Below are positions 24,632 through 33,535 of a stretch of 64,000 bases of DNA, one piece after another; position 1 is the first letter of the stretch; every line of letters begins with the position of its first letter. Where the stretch lies: the NCBI RefSeq assembly GCF_001613365.1, contig NZ_BDCF01000047.1:1-64000 (forward strand), in the 5' to 3' direction. This stretch comes from Nocardia xishanensis NBRC 101358 (GTDB lineage Bacteria; Actinomycetota; Actinomycetes; Mycobacteriales; Mycobacteriaceae). A program made the translations under genes and the position numbers. Under the pieces are notes generated by a model. It was not told the origin of the DNA and did not search any database. It saw nothing but the letters and a program-made list of their open reading frames with translations.

Positions 24632-24976
24632 ATGACAAGGTCAACGAGGACCTCGGTCCCCGGCGTTCCCGCCGCGCCTTCCCTGCGCGGCGGTCTTGCC
24701 GCCGCGGCCGCCGAGTACGGATTGCGGCCGCTGAACTGCGCCATTCCCCTGAACACGCCCGGCATCTGGTTCGCGCGCAACCTGATCGCCGCGATCATGT
24801 CGGCGGCCGGACCACCCCCGTCGGGCACCATCGCCGACCGGGGTCGCGCAGGCGCGGTGCGCGGCGAGTGGGTGCGAGCCCCGGCTGTTCCCGAGGCCGA
24901 CCTGGCGTTACGCCGGGCCGCGCAATTCCTCGGCGCGGCGTTGGCCGCGCGCACCGATGTGGAACGGGTGAGCTGA
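24632..24976 (+). pseudogene. Internally deleted HSL-type lipase/esterase (LipR-like remnant)
   Basis: The open frame codes for 114 residues (119 from an earlier ATG at 24617). Its first ~75 residues match the N-terminus of hormone-sensitive-lipase-type esterases: LRPLNCAIPLNTPGIWFARN, then PPSG and GAVRGEWVRAP. The sequence then jumps to a typical family C-terminus (EADLALRRAAQFLGAAL). The whole catalytic core, with HGGG, GDSAG and the catalytic Asp and His, is missing. The join looks like a clean in-frame deletion of roughly 200 codons. It stands just before an SDR gene, where mycobacterial mymA-type operons have lipR next to sadH. It is surely inactive as an esterase. Confidence 0.6.
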
Positions 24977-24977
24977 A

Positions 24978-25877
24978 ATGTTGGAAAGACTTGTCCCGCT
25001 GAACTTTCGATCGCGCCGCAGCCACGGCGCGCGGGCCGTGGTGACGGGCGCGGGCAGCGGCATCGGCCGCGCCTTCGCGGTCGAGCTCGCGGCCCGCGGC
25101 GGTCAGGTGGTCTGCGCCGATATCGACCAGGCGCGCGCCGAGGAGACCGTCGCGCTCATCGAGCGCACCCGTCCCGGCGCCGCGCACGCCTTCCGCTGCG
25201 ATGTGTCCCGGCGCGCGGATGTGGAGGTGCTGGCCCGCTTCGCCGAGTCGGTCTTCGACGAGCCGGTCTCACTGGTGATCAACAACGCGGGTGTGGGCAT
25301 CGGCGGAAAACCCGTGGGCGCCATCGGTTTCGCCGACTGGGAATGGGCGCTCGGCATCAATCTCTGGGGCGTGGTGCACGGCTGCGAGATCTTCACCCCG
25401 ATGCTGCGGGAGGCGGGCCGCGGCGGCATCGTCAACGTCGCCTCGGCGGCCGCCTTCGCGGCCGCGCCTTCGATGGCCGTCTACAACACCTCGAAGGCCG
25501 CGGTGCTTTCGCTGTCGGAGACCATGGCCGCCGAACTGAGCGGCAGCGGGGTCGCTGTCACGGTGTTGTGCCCCACCTTCGTCGAGACCAATGTGGCCAG
25601 GGACGGCCGCATCACCGCCCAGTCCATGCGGCTGGCCGAAACCCTCATGCGCTGGACCGGTTTCACCCCGGAACACGTCGTACGCGTCACGCTCGACGCC
25701 AACGACCACGGCAGCCTCTACGTGCTGCCGCAACTCGACGCGCAGCTGATCTGGCGTCTCAAGCGCTACTTCCCCGCGCCGTACACCTTCGCCCTCGGCC
25801 TGCTGGAAAGGCTGCTGCCGCAGGACGAATCGACCGCTACGGACCGCTCCGCGGTCACCGACAAGACGGGAGTCTGA
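24978..25877 (+). CDS. Short-chain dehydrogenase/reductase (SadH-like)
   Basis: This 299-residue SDR starts one base after the stop of the lipase remnant. The cofactor motif is TGAGSGIG (residues 24-31), followed by NNAGVG and the catalytic YNTSK with the preceding Ser in VASAAAF. The C-terminal extension (LIWRLKRYFPAPYTFALGLLERLLP) is amphipathic and typical of SadH-like enzymes acting on lipophilic alcohols or ketones. In Mycobacterium tuberculosis, sadH belongs to the acid-induced virS-mymA operon thought to modify cell-wall lipids. Here it sits with a BVMO and a diiron protein, so a similar oxidative role is likely. Confidence 0.88.
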   Translation: MLERLVPLNFRSRRSHGARAVVTGAGSGIGRAFAVELAARGGQVVCADIDQARAEETVALIERTRPGAAHAFRCDVSRRADVEVLARFAESVFDEPVSLVINNAGVGIGGKPVGAIGFADWEWALGINLWGVVHGCEIFTPMLREAGRGGIVNVASAAAFAAAPSMAVYNTSKAAVLSLSETMAAELSGSGVAVTVLCPTFVETNVARDGRITAQSMRLAETLMRWTGFTPEHVVRVTLDANDHGSLYVLPQLDAQLIWRLKRYFPAPYTFALGLLERLLPQDESTATDRSAVTDKTGV

Positions 25878-25878
25878 C

Positions 25879-26808
25879 ATGGCCGCCATCGCTATGGACT
25901 TCGAGGACATGCTCCGCAAGATCGAGGACCGCCAGTGGGCGCTGGCCGACATCGACTGGGACGCGCCCGGTGCGGAGACCATCACACCCGAGCTGCACGC
26001 GCGCCTGAAGCCCTTCATGGCCGATCTGATGTGGATCGAGAACGTCGGCGCTCGCGGTTTCGCGGCCATGGCCAAGAAGGCGCCCACCGAAACCCTGCGC
26101 GAGATCTACCGCTACTTCCACGCCGAGGAACAGAAGCACGCCAACGCCGAACTGGCGCTGATGCGCCGCTGGGGCATGCTGGACGGCGACGAGATCCCGC
26201 AGCCCAACGTGAACGTCAAGCTGGTCATCGACTTCCTGGACAAGTACTCCGACGACATGTCGCTGTCGTTCCTCGGCACGGTGATCCCGATGCTAGAGGT
26301 GGCGCTGGACGGAGCACTGGTCAAGTTCATCATGGACGAGATCGAGGATCCGGTCTGCCAGGAGGCGTTCAAGCGGATCAACGCCGACGAATCTCGGCAT
26401 CTCGCGGTCGATTTCGCGGTGATGGACCTGCTCGGGCACGCCGAGATGCGCAAGTTGCTCATCGAGCTGATCGGCGGTTGGGTCAAGCCGACCTTCCTGA
26501 TCGGCGTGCTGAGCTACGTGCCGCTGCTGAACAAGATGCGCGACAACATCGTCGCGATGGGCGTGGACGAGGAGAAGCTCTACACGGCGCTGAAGCGCTA
26601 CCGCAATGTCGGCGAGCGCAGCGATTTCGCGCGCAGGCTGCCGATGTATCAGATCGTGAAGATGCACGGCGGCTGGGTGGTGAACCGAGATCACCCGTAT
26701 CACTTGCTGGCAGACGCTCTGGTCAAGGTCACCGCGCGGGTGCCGAAGCGGTTGCTGCGCGGAGATCCCACCTGGGCCAAGGAGATCACCTACGAGCCCG
26801 CGGCATGA
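25879..26808 (+). CDS. Ferritin-like diiron protein
   Basis: This 309-residue helical protein starts one base after the SDR stop. A full carboxylate-bridged diiron site is visible: Glu54, Glu83/84 with His87 (HAEEQKH), Glu140, and Glu171 with His174 (DESRH). That pattern fits ferritin-like oxygenases or desaturases of the AurF-like or R2-like type. Paired with a Baeyer-Villiger monooxygenase and an SDR, it may hydroxylate or desaturate a lipid substrate. The basic C-terminus (VPKRLLRGD) could contact membrane. Its stop overlaps the next start (ATGA). The exact reaction is unknown. Confidence 0.75.
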   Translation: MAAIAMDFEDMLRKIEDRQWALADIDWDAPGAETITPELHARLKPFMADLMWIENVGARGFAAMAKKAPTETLREIYRYFHAEEQKHANAELALMRRWGMLDGDEIPQPNVNVKLVIDFLDKYSDDMSLSFLGTVIPMLEVALDGALVKFIMDEIEDPVCQEAFKRINADESRHLAVDFAVMDLLGHAEMRKLLIELIGGWVKPTFLIGVLSYVPLLNKMRDNIVAMGVDEEKLYTALKRYRNVGERSDFARRLPMYQIVKMHGGWVVNRDHPYHLLADALVKVTARVPKRLLRGDPTWAKEITYEPAA

Positions 26809-28325
26809 GAGACGACGTCATGACCACTACCCAGACGCTGGACGTCGCGGTGATCGGCGGCGGCTTCGCGGGCATCGGCGCGGCGATCCGCTTGAAGCAG
26901 CGTGGCATCGAGGATTTCGCCATCTTGGAGCGCGGCGCCGCACTGGGCGGCACCTGGCGCGACAACACCTATCCCGGTGCCGCTTGCGACATTCCGTCGC
27001 GGCTGTACTCCTACAGTTTCGCGCCCAATCCGAACTGGTCGCAGACCTATTCGGGCAGCGCGGAGATCCTCGGCTACATCGAGGGGATGGCGGCGCGGCA
27101 TCGGCTGCGTCCGCACGTCCGATTCGGTTGCACCGTCACCGGAATCGTATTCGACGAGGACGCGGGCATGTGGGACGTCGCGATCGAAGGCGCCGCTCCG
27201 GTGCGGGCGCGCACCGTGGTACTCGCCTCAGGACCGCTGGCCAACGCGAACTTCCCCGCCATCCGCGGCTTCGAGACCTACGAAGGGCACAAGATCCACA
27301 GTGCCCGCTGGGATCACGACTACGACTTCACCGGCAAGCGGGTCGCGGTGATCGGAACAGGGGCGAGCGCCGTGCAGATCATCCCCGACCTGGTCGAGAA
27401 GGCCGCCTCGGTCAAGGTGTTTCAGCGCACGCCGGGCTGGGTGCTGCCCCGGGTGAACCGGCGCACCGGCCCGATCGCCAAGGGCCTCTACCGGCACGTG
27501 CCAGTGGCGGAATCACTGGCCAGGCGCGCCTGGTTCTACGGGCACGAGTCGGTGGCGCTCGGCGTCGTGTGGAACACCCCGCTGACCCGGGTGGTCGAAC
27601 TCGTCGGACGGGCCCAGTTGCGCAGGCAGGTGCGCGATCCGTGGCTGCGCCGCCAGCTGACGCCGGACTTCCGCGCCGGGTGCAAGCGCCTGCTGATGAC
27701 CGACGATTACTACCCGGCGTTGCAGCGCGACAACTGCAAATTGATCACCTGGCCGATCGCGCGCCTCGCACCACACGGCGTCCGCACCGCGGAAGGCGTT
27801 GAGCACCAAGCGGATTGCATCGTGTTCGCGACCGGGTTCGACGTGTCCAAGACCGGCACGCCGATCCCGATCACCGGCCGCGACGGCCGGGTGCTCGCCG
27901 AGGAGTGGTCGCGGGGCGCGTACGCGTACAAGAGCGTCGCCGTGTCCGGCTATCCGAATCTGTTCTTCACCTTCGGGCCGAATTCCGGACCCGGCCACAA
28001 TTCGGCGCTGGTCTACATGGAGGCGCAGATCGACTACCTGGTCGAGGCGATCGGCGCCGTCCTGGATCGCGACCTGCGCATGCTCGACGTCCGCAGGGAC
28101 CGCCAGGACCGGTACAACGCGGCGATTCAGCGCAGGCTCAGCGCGACCACGTGGAACTCCGGCTGCCGCAGCTGGTACCTGACCGACGACGGTTTCAACG
28201 CCACCATGTACCCCGGTTTCGCGACGCAGTACGTGCACCAGCTGCGCGATCTGCGGCTCGAGGACTATCACGTGGTGGCCGCCGACGCGGGCACGCGGGC
28301 GGCGCGGATCGCGGCGGTCTCCTAG
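26805..28325 (+). CDS. FAD-dependent Baeyer-Villiger-type monooxygenase (MymA/EthA-like)
   Basis: The ATG at 26805 overlaps the upstream stop (ATGA) and gives 506 residues; a second in-frame ATG at 26820 is possible. The FAD motif is GGGFAGIG at the N-terminus, GTWRDNTYPGAACDIPS follows, and the BVMO fingerprint appears as YEGHKIHSARW. The NADPH motif is VIGTGASAVQI. These enzymes insert oxygen next to a ketone; relatives include MymA and the ethionamide activator EthA. With the SDR upstream making ketones, a ketone-to-ester step is plausible, and the collapsed lipase would have hydrolysed such esters. Confidence 0.92.
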   Translation: MRDDVMTTTQTLDVAVIGGGFAGIGAAIRLKQRGIEDFAILERGAALGGTWRDNTYPGAACDIPSRLYSYSFAPNPNWSQTYSGSAEILGYIEGMAARHRLRPHVRFGCTVTGIVFDEDAGMWDVAIEGAAPVRARTVVLASGPLANANFPAIRGFETYEGHKIHSARWDHDYDFTGKRVAVIGTGASAVQIIPDLVEKAASVKVFQRTPGWVLPRVNRRTGPIAKGLYRHVPVAESLARRAWFYGHESVALGVVWNTPLTRVVELVGRAQLRRQVRDPWLRRQLTPDFRAGCKRLLMTDDYYPALQRDNCKLITWPIARLAPHGVRTAEGVEHQADCIVFATGFDVSKTGTPIPITGRDGRVLAEEWSRGAYAYKSVAVSGYPNLFFTFGPNSGPGHNSALVYMEAQIDYLVEAIGAVLDRDLRMLDVRRDRQDRYNAAIQRRLSATTWNSGCRSWYLTDDGFNATMYPGFATQYVHQLRDLRLEDYHVVAADAGTRAARIAAVS

Positions 28326-28480
28326 CGAGCGCGTCGTCCGGCCTGCCGCAGCGACGCGAGCCCGGCGCGCGCCCCGCCGGTGCCCCCGGGCTCGTCTCGC
28401 TAAACTCGGTCTCTTCGACGATCAAGCTCGCGGGCCGCCGGGGTATCCGATGCGCCGCGGCGGGCGAGGAGGTGAGCGCG

Positions 28481-29242
28481 GTGGCCGAGTACCGGATCGA
28501 CGATCTGGCTCGCGCGGCGGGCACCACCACCCGCAACGTGCGCGCGTACCAGGAGCGCGGCCTGCTGCCGCCGCCGATCGGCAAAGACGGCAGGGCCAGC
28601 ATCTACGGCGAGGCGCACCTGGACCGGCTGCGACTGATCGACGCGCTGTTGCAGCGCGGCTTCACCACCGCGCACATCGCCGATTTCATCACCAGCTGGG
28701 AGACCGGCAAGGACCTGACCGAGGTGCTCGGCCTGCAACACGCGGTCACCGCGAGCTGGGCGAAGACCGAGACCTTCGAAGTGCCACGCGAGCTGATCGA
28801 CACGCTGCTCGGCGCCGAGGCCGCCGATCTGGTCGCCCGGCTGACCGAGATGAAGCTGGTCCGCGTCGAGGGCGAGACCGTGGTGTTCACCGACACCCAG
28901 CTGCTGGCCTCCTTCGCCGAACTGCACGAATACGGCTTGGAGCTGCGCACCCTCATCGAGATCTACGCCAAGGTCGCCGACCGGATCGATGACATCACCC
29001 ACATCATGATCACCGCGGCCAAGCAGCACATCATCGATGAGCACGGTCCGGGCTGGCTGCCGCAGACCAGCGGCGAAATCGCCGAGACCACAACGATGTT
29101 GAACAAGATGCGGGAGCTGGCCACCGCCTCGGTGCACGCCACCCTCGCGCGGTCGCTCGATGTGACGCTGCGCCGCGAACTCGGCGAGTATCTCGCCACC
29201 GCCGCCGAGCGGGAAGCCAAGCGCACCGGCAAACGCTCCTGA
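28481..29242 (+). CDS. MerR-family transcriptional regulator
   Basis: A GTG at 28481, behind an AGGAGG eight bases upstream, gives 253 residues. The N-terminal 75 residues are a MerR winged helix (RIDDLARAAGTTTRNVRAYQERG, then the DRLRLIDALLQRGFT segment). The ~175-residue effector region is all-helical, without the Cys residues of metal sensors, so it should sense an organic ligand. It ends with charged helices (GEYLATAAEREAKRTG). It follows the BVMO gene by 155 bases on the same strand and probably controls the operon. The 24590 inverted repeat is a candidate target. Confidence 0.85.
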   Translation: MAEYRIDDLARAAGTTTRNVRAYQERGLLPPPIGKDGRASIYGEAHLDRLRLIDALLQRGFTTAHIADFITSWETGKDLTEVLGLQHAVTASWAKTETFEVPRELIDTLLGAEAADLVARLTEMKLVRVEGETVVFTDTQLLASFAELHEYGLELRTLIEIYAKVADRIDDITHIMITAAKQHIIDEHGPGWLPQTSGEIAETTTMLNKMRELATASVHATLARSLDVTLRRELGEYLATAAEREAKRTGKRS

Positions 29243-29415
29243 GGCGCGTTACCGCCGCGCGTACAGCACCGCGGCGCAGCCGTATCCGACGACGGTGTGA
29301 GCCCGAGGCACCACAGCACCGCCGCGACGGCCTGCCCTCCCCGACCGGTCGCCAGGAGACTTCGCACGGTGCCGATCACCGGTGTGGCGGGCTGATTCTC
29401 GTGTACCCAGTGCAT

Positions 29416-30696
29416 TCACGTCGCGGCACGCTCGACGATGTCGGCCGTGCGCCGGGTCGCGTCGGAGCTCGAATGAAGCTGCGCCGCCAGGTTTTTCGCC
29501 CGCTGCCCGGTCTCCGGCGCGAGCAAGGTCCGCACGCCTTCGGTCAGCCGCTCCGCATCCAGCCGCTGGAACGGCAGGTGCGCGCCGACCCCGAGCCGTT
29601 CGACCTGACCGCCCCACATCGGCTGGTCGAACGACACCGAGCAGACCAGCGTCGGCAGGGCCGCGCGCAGGCTCTCGAAGGTGGTGCCGATGCCGCCGTG
29701 GTGCACGGCCGCGGCGCACAGGGGGAAGACGATGTCGTGCGCGAGCGGTCCGGCGACTCGCACGTTCGGGCCGGTTTCGGCGTTCGCGGCGTCCAGATCG
29801 CTCCATCCCGCGCTCACCAGCCCGCGCTTGCCGAGCCGCGCGCAGACCTGCTCCACGATGCCGAGCACCGCGTGCGTGTCCCTGATGGGCATACTGCCGA
29901 ATCCGAAGTACACGGGTGGCTCGCCCTCCGCGATCCAGGCCAGCACCTCGCTGTGATCGGCGGCGAGCTCGCCCACCGCCTCGCGCGCCGAGCGCTCGAG
30001 CGGCAGGAAGCCGACCAGCGGCCTGCGTTCACCCCACTCCTCGGCCAGACCCGGCACCAGCGCGCGGTCGTAGATCTGCACCTCGGGCACGCCGCGGCGA
30101 TCCAGCATGGCCGCGGTGCTCGCCACCGACCTGCGCAAGCCGAGTTCGCGGCGCAATCGGTCGAGGTAGCGCAGGAACACCACCCTCCGCAGGTTCTCGG
30201 CCAGCGTCCAGGTGGCGCGGTTGACCGCGGCGGGCGGACGCCAGTGCGGCGGCAGCGCGCCGGGGAACGGATACGCCCCGTTCCTGCGGCCGGGGAATCC
30301 GTGCATGGTCACCATCGGCACCCGCATCGCCTCGGCCACCGACGCGGCCCGATCCTCGGTGAGCAAGGTCGAGACGATGATGTCGGCGTCGCGGCAGACC
30401 TCGACGACCTCCCGGTTCATCCGCTCGGCGTAGCCGGCCATCTGCTTGCCGACCAGCTGCATCAAGCGGAAACTGCTGCCCGCGGCCAGCGCGCGCTGCC
30501 CCTCGTCGGAGGCGTACAGCTGCTGCACGTCCGGACCGCATGGGATCGCGGTCAGCCCGGCGCGTGCGGTGAAATCGGTGAGATTGGGCGGAGCGCCGAC
30601 GGTCACCTCGTGGCCGCGGCGGCGCAGTTCCAGACCGAGCGCCACCGCGGGTTGCACGTCCCCGCGGGTGCCGGTCAGCGGTATCGCCACCTTCAT
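29416..30696 (-). CDS. GT1-type glycosyltransferase (glycolipid/natural-product UGT)
   Basis: The ATG at 30696 follows a GGAGG site and gives 426 residues. The acceptor domain begins MKVAIPLTGTRGDVQP, the hallmark of actinobacterial UGT/GT28-like enzymes. The donor domain holds VYFGFGSMP and the nucleotide-sugar loop VHHGGIGTTFESL. Such enzymes transfer hexoses or deoxysugars to polyketides, peptides, sterols or glycolipids. Only 67 bases separate its start from that of the divergent GT4-P450 fusion, so the two probably share control and may act on one product. No sugar-biosynthesis gene is in the window. Confidence 0.9.
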   Translation of the reverse strand: MKVAIPLTGTRGDVQPAVALGLELRRRGHEVTVGAPPNLTDFTARAGLTAIPCGPDVQQLYASDEGQRALAAGSSFRLMQLVGKQMAGYAERMNREVVEVCRDADIIVSTLLTEDRAASVAEAMRVPMVTMHGFPGRRNGAYPFPGALPPHWRPPAAVNRATWTLAENLRRVVFLRYLDRLRRELGLRRSVASTAAMLDRRGVPEVQIYDRALVPGLAEEWGERRPLVGFLPLERSAREAVGELAADHSEVLAWIAEGEPPVYFGFGSMPIRDTHAVLGIVEQVCARLGKRGLVSAGWSDLDAANAETGPNVRVAGPLAHDIVFPLCAAAVHHGGIGTTFESLRAALPTLVCSVSFDQPMWGGQVERLGVGAHLPFQRLDAERLTEGVRTLLAPETGQRAKNLAAQLHSSSDATRRTADIVERAAT

Positions 30697-30763
30697 GCCG
30701 TCGCCTCCAGCCGGTCGGCGCGATTCTCCCTCATCGGACCTCCTGCGTCCGTACGGTGGGGCC

Positions 30764-33367
30764 ATGCACGTCGCGTTGTTCACCGACTTCCATCCCGCCA
30801 CTCTCGGCGGAATCCAGACATCGGTGAACGCCCTGCGGAGCGGTCTGGCACGGGCCGGTCACCGGGTCACCGTCGTCGCCGCACCCACGCCGGAATCTAC
30901 CGAACCCGACCCCGACGTGGTGGTCCTTTCGGCACTCGCGGGCGTGCGGGTGAACGGATTCGCGATGGTGCTGCCGACGCCGGAGAACGGTCGCCGCATC
31001 GACGCGGCCTTCGCCGACCGCGATCCGGTCGACGTCGTGCATCTGCACACCACCTACGGCGTCGCGATCGCGGGGCTACGCGCCGCGCGCCGCCACGGGA
31101 TTCCGGTCGTGCAGACGGTGCACAGCCGCGACGACGCGTTCATCCAGCACACGTCGCCGGCGCCGTACCTGTCCGCGCTCGCCGTGCGGATGCTGCACGG
31201 ACGCTTCGTTCCGCACCGGGAATCGTTGTCGCGCAACAACGAAACGCGCGCGGCGCGGCACGCCTGGCACACGATGGTGAACCACGCGCGCGCCGCGGAT
31301 CGGGTGATCGTGCCGACCGAACACTTCGCCGACCGTTTCCGCGCGCACGGGCTCGACCGCCCGATTCGGGTGATCTCCAACGGTATCGACGACGCACTGC
31401 TCGACGAGGCCCGCGCCGCCGCGGCCACGCACCCGGACAGCGGCGAAACGAACGAGTCCACAGCGACTTTCACCGCGGCCGTCGCGGAAGACCCAGCGCC
31501 CCTGCGGGTGCTGTGGTGCGCGCGGTTGTCGCCGGAGAAGCGGCTGATGGAAGCCATCGAGGCCGTCCGCCGGACGCCAGGCTGCACGCTGGACGTCTAC
31601 GGCACCGGTGAGCTGGCGGCGGCGGCCCGCGCCGCGATCGAGAAGGGCGGGCTCGCGGACCGCGTCCGGCTGCACGGCGGCGTGCCCCAGCTCGACTGCC
31701 TCACCGCGATGGCGGCGCACGACGTACTGCTGTTCCCCTCCGCGGGATTCGACACCCAAGGCATGGCACTGCTGGAGGCCGTGGCCATGGGGCTGCCGGT
31801 GGTCTACTGCGATCCCGATCTCGCGGAGACGGTGCCCGTGGGCGGCGGTGTCCGGACGCCAGATCCCTCGGCGGACTCGATCGCCACGACGCTGCGCGAC
31901 CTTGCCGCCGATCCGGCGCGGCTGATCCCGATGCGAAAGGTACTGAGCGAGTATGCCGATACGGCTCGGCAGTCGCGGCTGACCGACCAAATCGTCGCCG
32001 AATACACCGAGCTGACGGGCGGTGCCGACCGCACCGCGGCGCAGGCGGCCATTCCCACCGCTCCCGGTCGTCTCCCGCTGCTCGGTCACAGCCTCGCCGC
32101 GTTGCGCGGCGGGCTGCCGTTCGTCGCCGGGCTGGCCGAGATCGGGCCGATCGTGCGCATCTACCTCGGCCCGCGGCCCGCCTACGTGCTGACGACGCCC
32201 GAGCTGATCCGCGAGGTCGGCTTCGGCGAGGCCGGGTCGTTCCACCGCGAGGAGCTGCGGGAGGCGACGCACGAGGTGATCCACGATGCCTCGAACGTGC
32301 TCAGCGGCGCACCGCACGAGCTGCGCCGCCGCATGATCGCGCCCGCGCTGCGTCAGCGCAGGCTCGCCGAGTACACCGCCGTCGCCGCGGAGCTGGCCAA
32401 CGCGTGGGCAGCCGGACTCCCCGCGGATCGCGAGCTGAATCTGGTGGACGAGGCGCACCGGCTGGTGCTCGACATCATTTCCGCGACCCTGTTCACCGCC
32501 GACTTCGGCGCGTCGGCGAAACGCGAAGTGCGCGAGAACATTCCCTGGCTGCTCGGTCAGGTGATCCAGCGGGCCGCGCTGCCGCTGCCGGTGCGGCGGC
32601 TCCGGGTGATCGCGAATCGCCGCTTCGCCGCCAAGTCCGCCGCGCTGCGGGCGCAGATCGGCGCGGTGGTCGCCGAATACCGGAGGGCCGACCGGGATTT
32701 CCACGACGTGCTTTCGGGCTTGGTCCGCCACACCGACCCGGAGACCGGCGCGCGCCTGACCGACGACGAGATCGTCGACGAACTGATCCTGATGCTGGCG
32801 GCGGGCGTCGGCTCGACGGCTTCGATCATGGCCTGGGTCTGGCACGAGACCATGCGCAACCGCGACGTCGGCGACGAATTGCGCAGGGAACTGGACGATT
32901 TCGTCGGCAAGTCGCCCGTCCGGCCGGACCACGTGGTCGCGCTGCCGTATCTGCGACTTGTGGTGCTGGAGACATTGCGATTCTGGGGGCCGTGGGTGAG
33001 CACGCAGACCGCCGACGGGCCGGTCACCATCGGCGGCGTCACCCTGCCCGACGGCGCGATGGTGGTGTACAGCCCGTACCTCGTGCACCACACCGAGCGC
33101 TACTACCCCGCGCCTGAAACCTTCGATCCGGATCGGTGGTTCGCCGGACGGGTCGAGGAGATCGACAAGAAGGCGATCCTGCCGTTCGGCGTGGGAGCGC
33201 GGCACTGTCCCGGCAACAATTTCGCGGTCATGACCATCACCCTCGCCACCGCGGCGCTGTTCGCGCGCTGGCAGCCGACGCCCGATCCGAAGTATCGGGT
33301 GCGGCCGGCCACCCTCGATTTCGTGCCGTCGCCGTCCAAGCTGCCGGTCGTGCTGCACCGCAGGTGA
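30764..33367 (+). CDS. Fusion of GT4 glycosyltransferase and cytochrome P450
   Basis: One uninterrupted 867-residue frame holds two enzymes. Residues 1-415 are a GT-B glycosyltransferase of family GT4: FTDFHPATLGGIQTS, HLHTTYG at 93-99, LWCARLSPEKR at 250-260 and FDTQGMALLEA (an EX7E-like pair with Asp in first place) near 329-339. Residues ~430-867 are a P450: the N-terminal PGRLPLLGHS, I-helix AAGVGSTAS at 679-687, ETLR at 736-739 and the heme loop FGVGARHCPG with Cys815. The I-helix lacks the usual acidic-Thr pair. A ~15-residue Ala-rich linker (GGADRTAAQAA) joins them. Both halves look complete, suggesting coupled oxidation and glycosylation of one substrate. A sequencing-error merger is unlikely because the linker is smooth. 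Confidence 0.88.
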   Translation: MHVALFTDFHPATLGGIQTSVNALRSGLARAGHRVTVVAAPTPESTEPDPDVVVLSALAGVRVNGFAMVLPTPENGRRIDAAFADRDPVDVVHLHTTYGVAIAGLRAARRHGIPVVQTVHSRDDAFIQHTSPAPYLSALAVRMLHGRFVPHRESLSRNNETRAARHAWHTMVNHARAADRVIVPTEHFADRFRAHGLDRPIRVISNGIDDALLDEARAAAATHPDSGETNESTATFTAAVAEDPAPLRVLWCARLSPEKRLMEAIEAVRRTPGCTLDVYGTGELAAAARAAIEKGGLADRVRLHGGVPQLDCLTAMAAHDVLLFPSAGFDTQGMALLEAVAMGLPVVYCDPDLAETVPVGGGVRTPDPSADSIATTLRDLAADPARLIPMRKVLSEYADTARQSRLTDQIVAEYTELTGGADRTAAQAAIPTAPGRLPLLGHSLAALRGGLPFVAGLAEIGPIVRIYLGPRPAYVLTTPELIREVGFGEAGSFHREELREATHEVIHDASNVLSGAPHELRRRMIAPALRQRRLAEYTAVAAELANAWAAGLPADRELNLVDEAHRLVLDIISATLFTADFGASAKREVRENIPWLLGQVIQRAALPLPVRRLRVIANRRFAAKSAALRAQIGAVVAEYRRADRDFHDVLSGLVRHTDPETGARLTDDEIVDELILMLAAGVGSTASIMAWVWHETMRNRDVGDELRRELDDFVGKSPVRPDHVVALPYLRLVVLETLRFWGPWVSTQTADGPVTIGGVTLPDGAMVVYSPYLVHHTERYYPAPETFDPDRWFAGRVEEIDKKAILPFGVGARHCPGNNFAVMTITLATAALFARWQPTPDPKYRVRPATLDFVPSPSKLPVVLHRR

Positions 33368-33535
33368 TCGGCCCCGGGCGACGATCGGCGTAGCAGAAGA
33401 CAACCGGCGCGCGCCGGTGCGACATATCGTCGTTCCGGGGTCAGGGCGGTGCATATCCTTCGGACGACCGGGTGGGCGACGTACGCTGCTCGATGAGCGA
33501 GTGCGCCGACGACCGACCGATGGAACGGACCGCCC

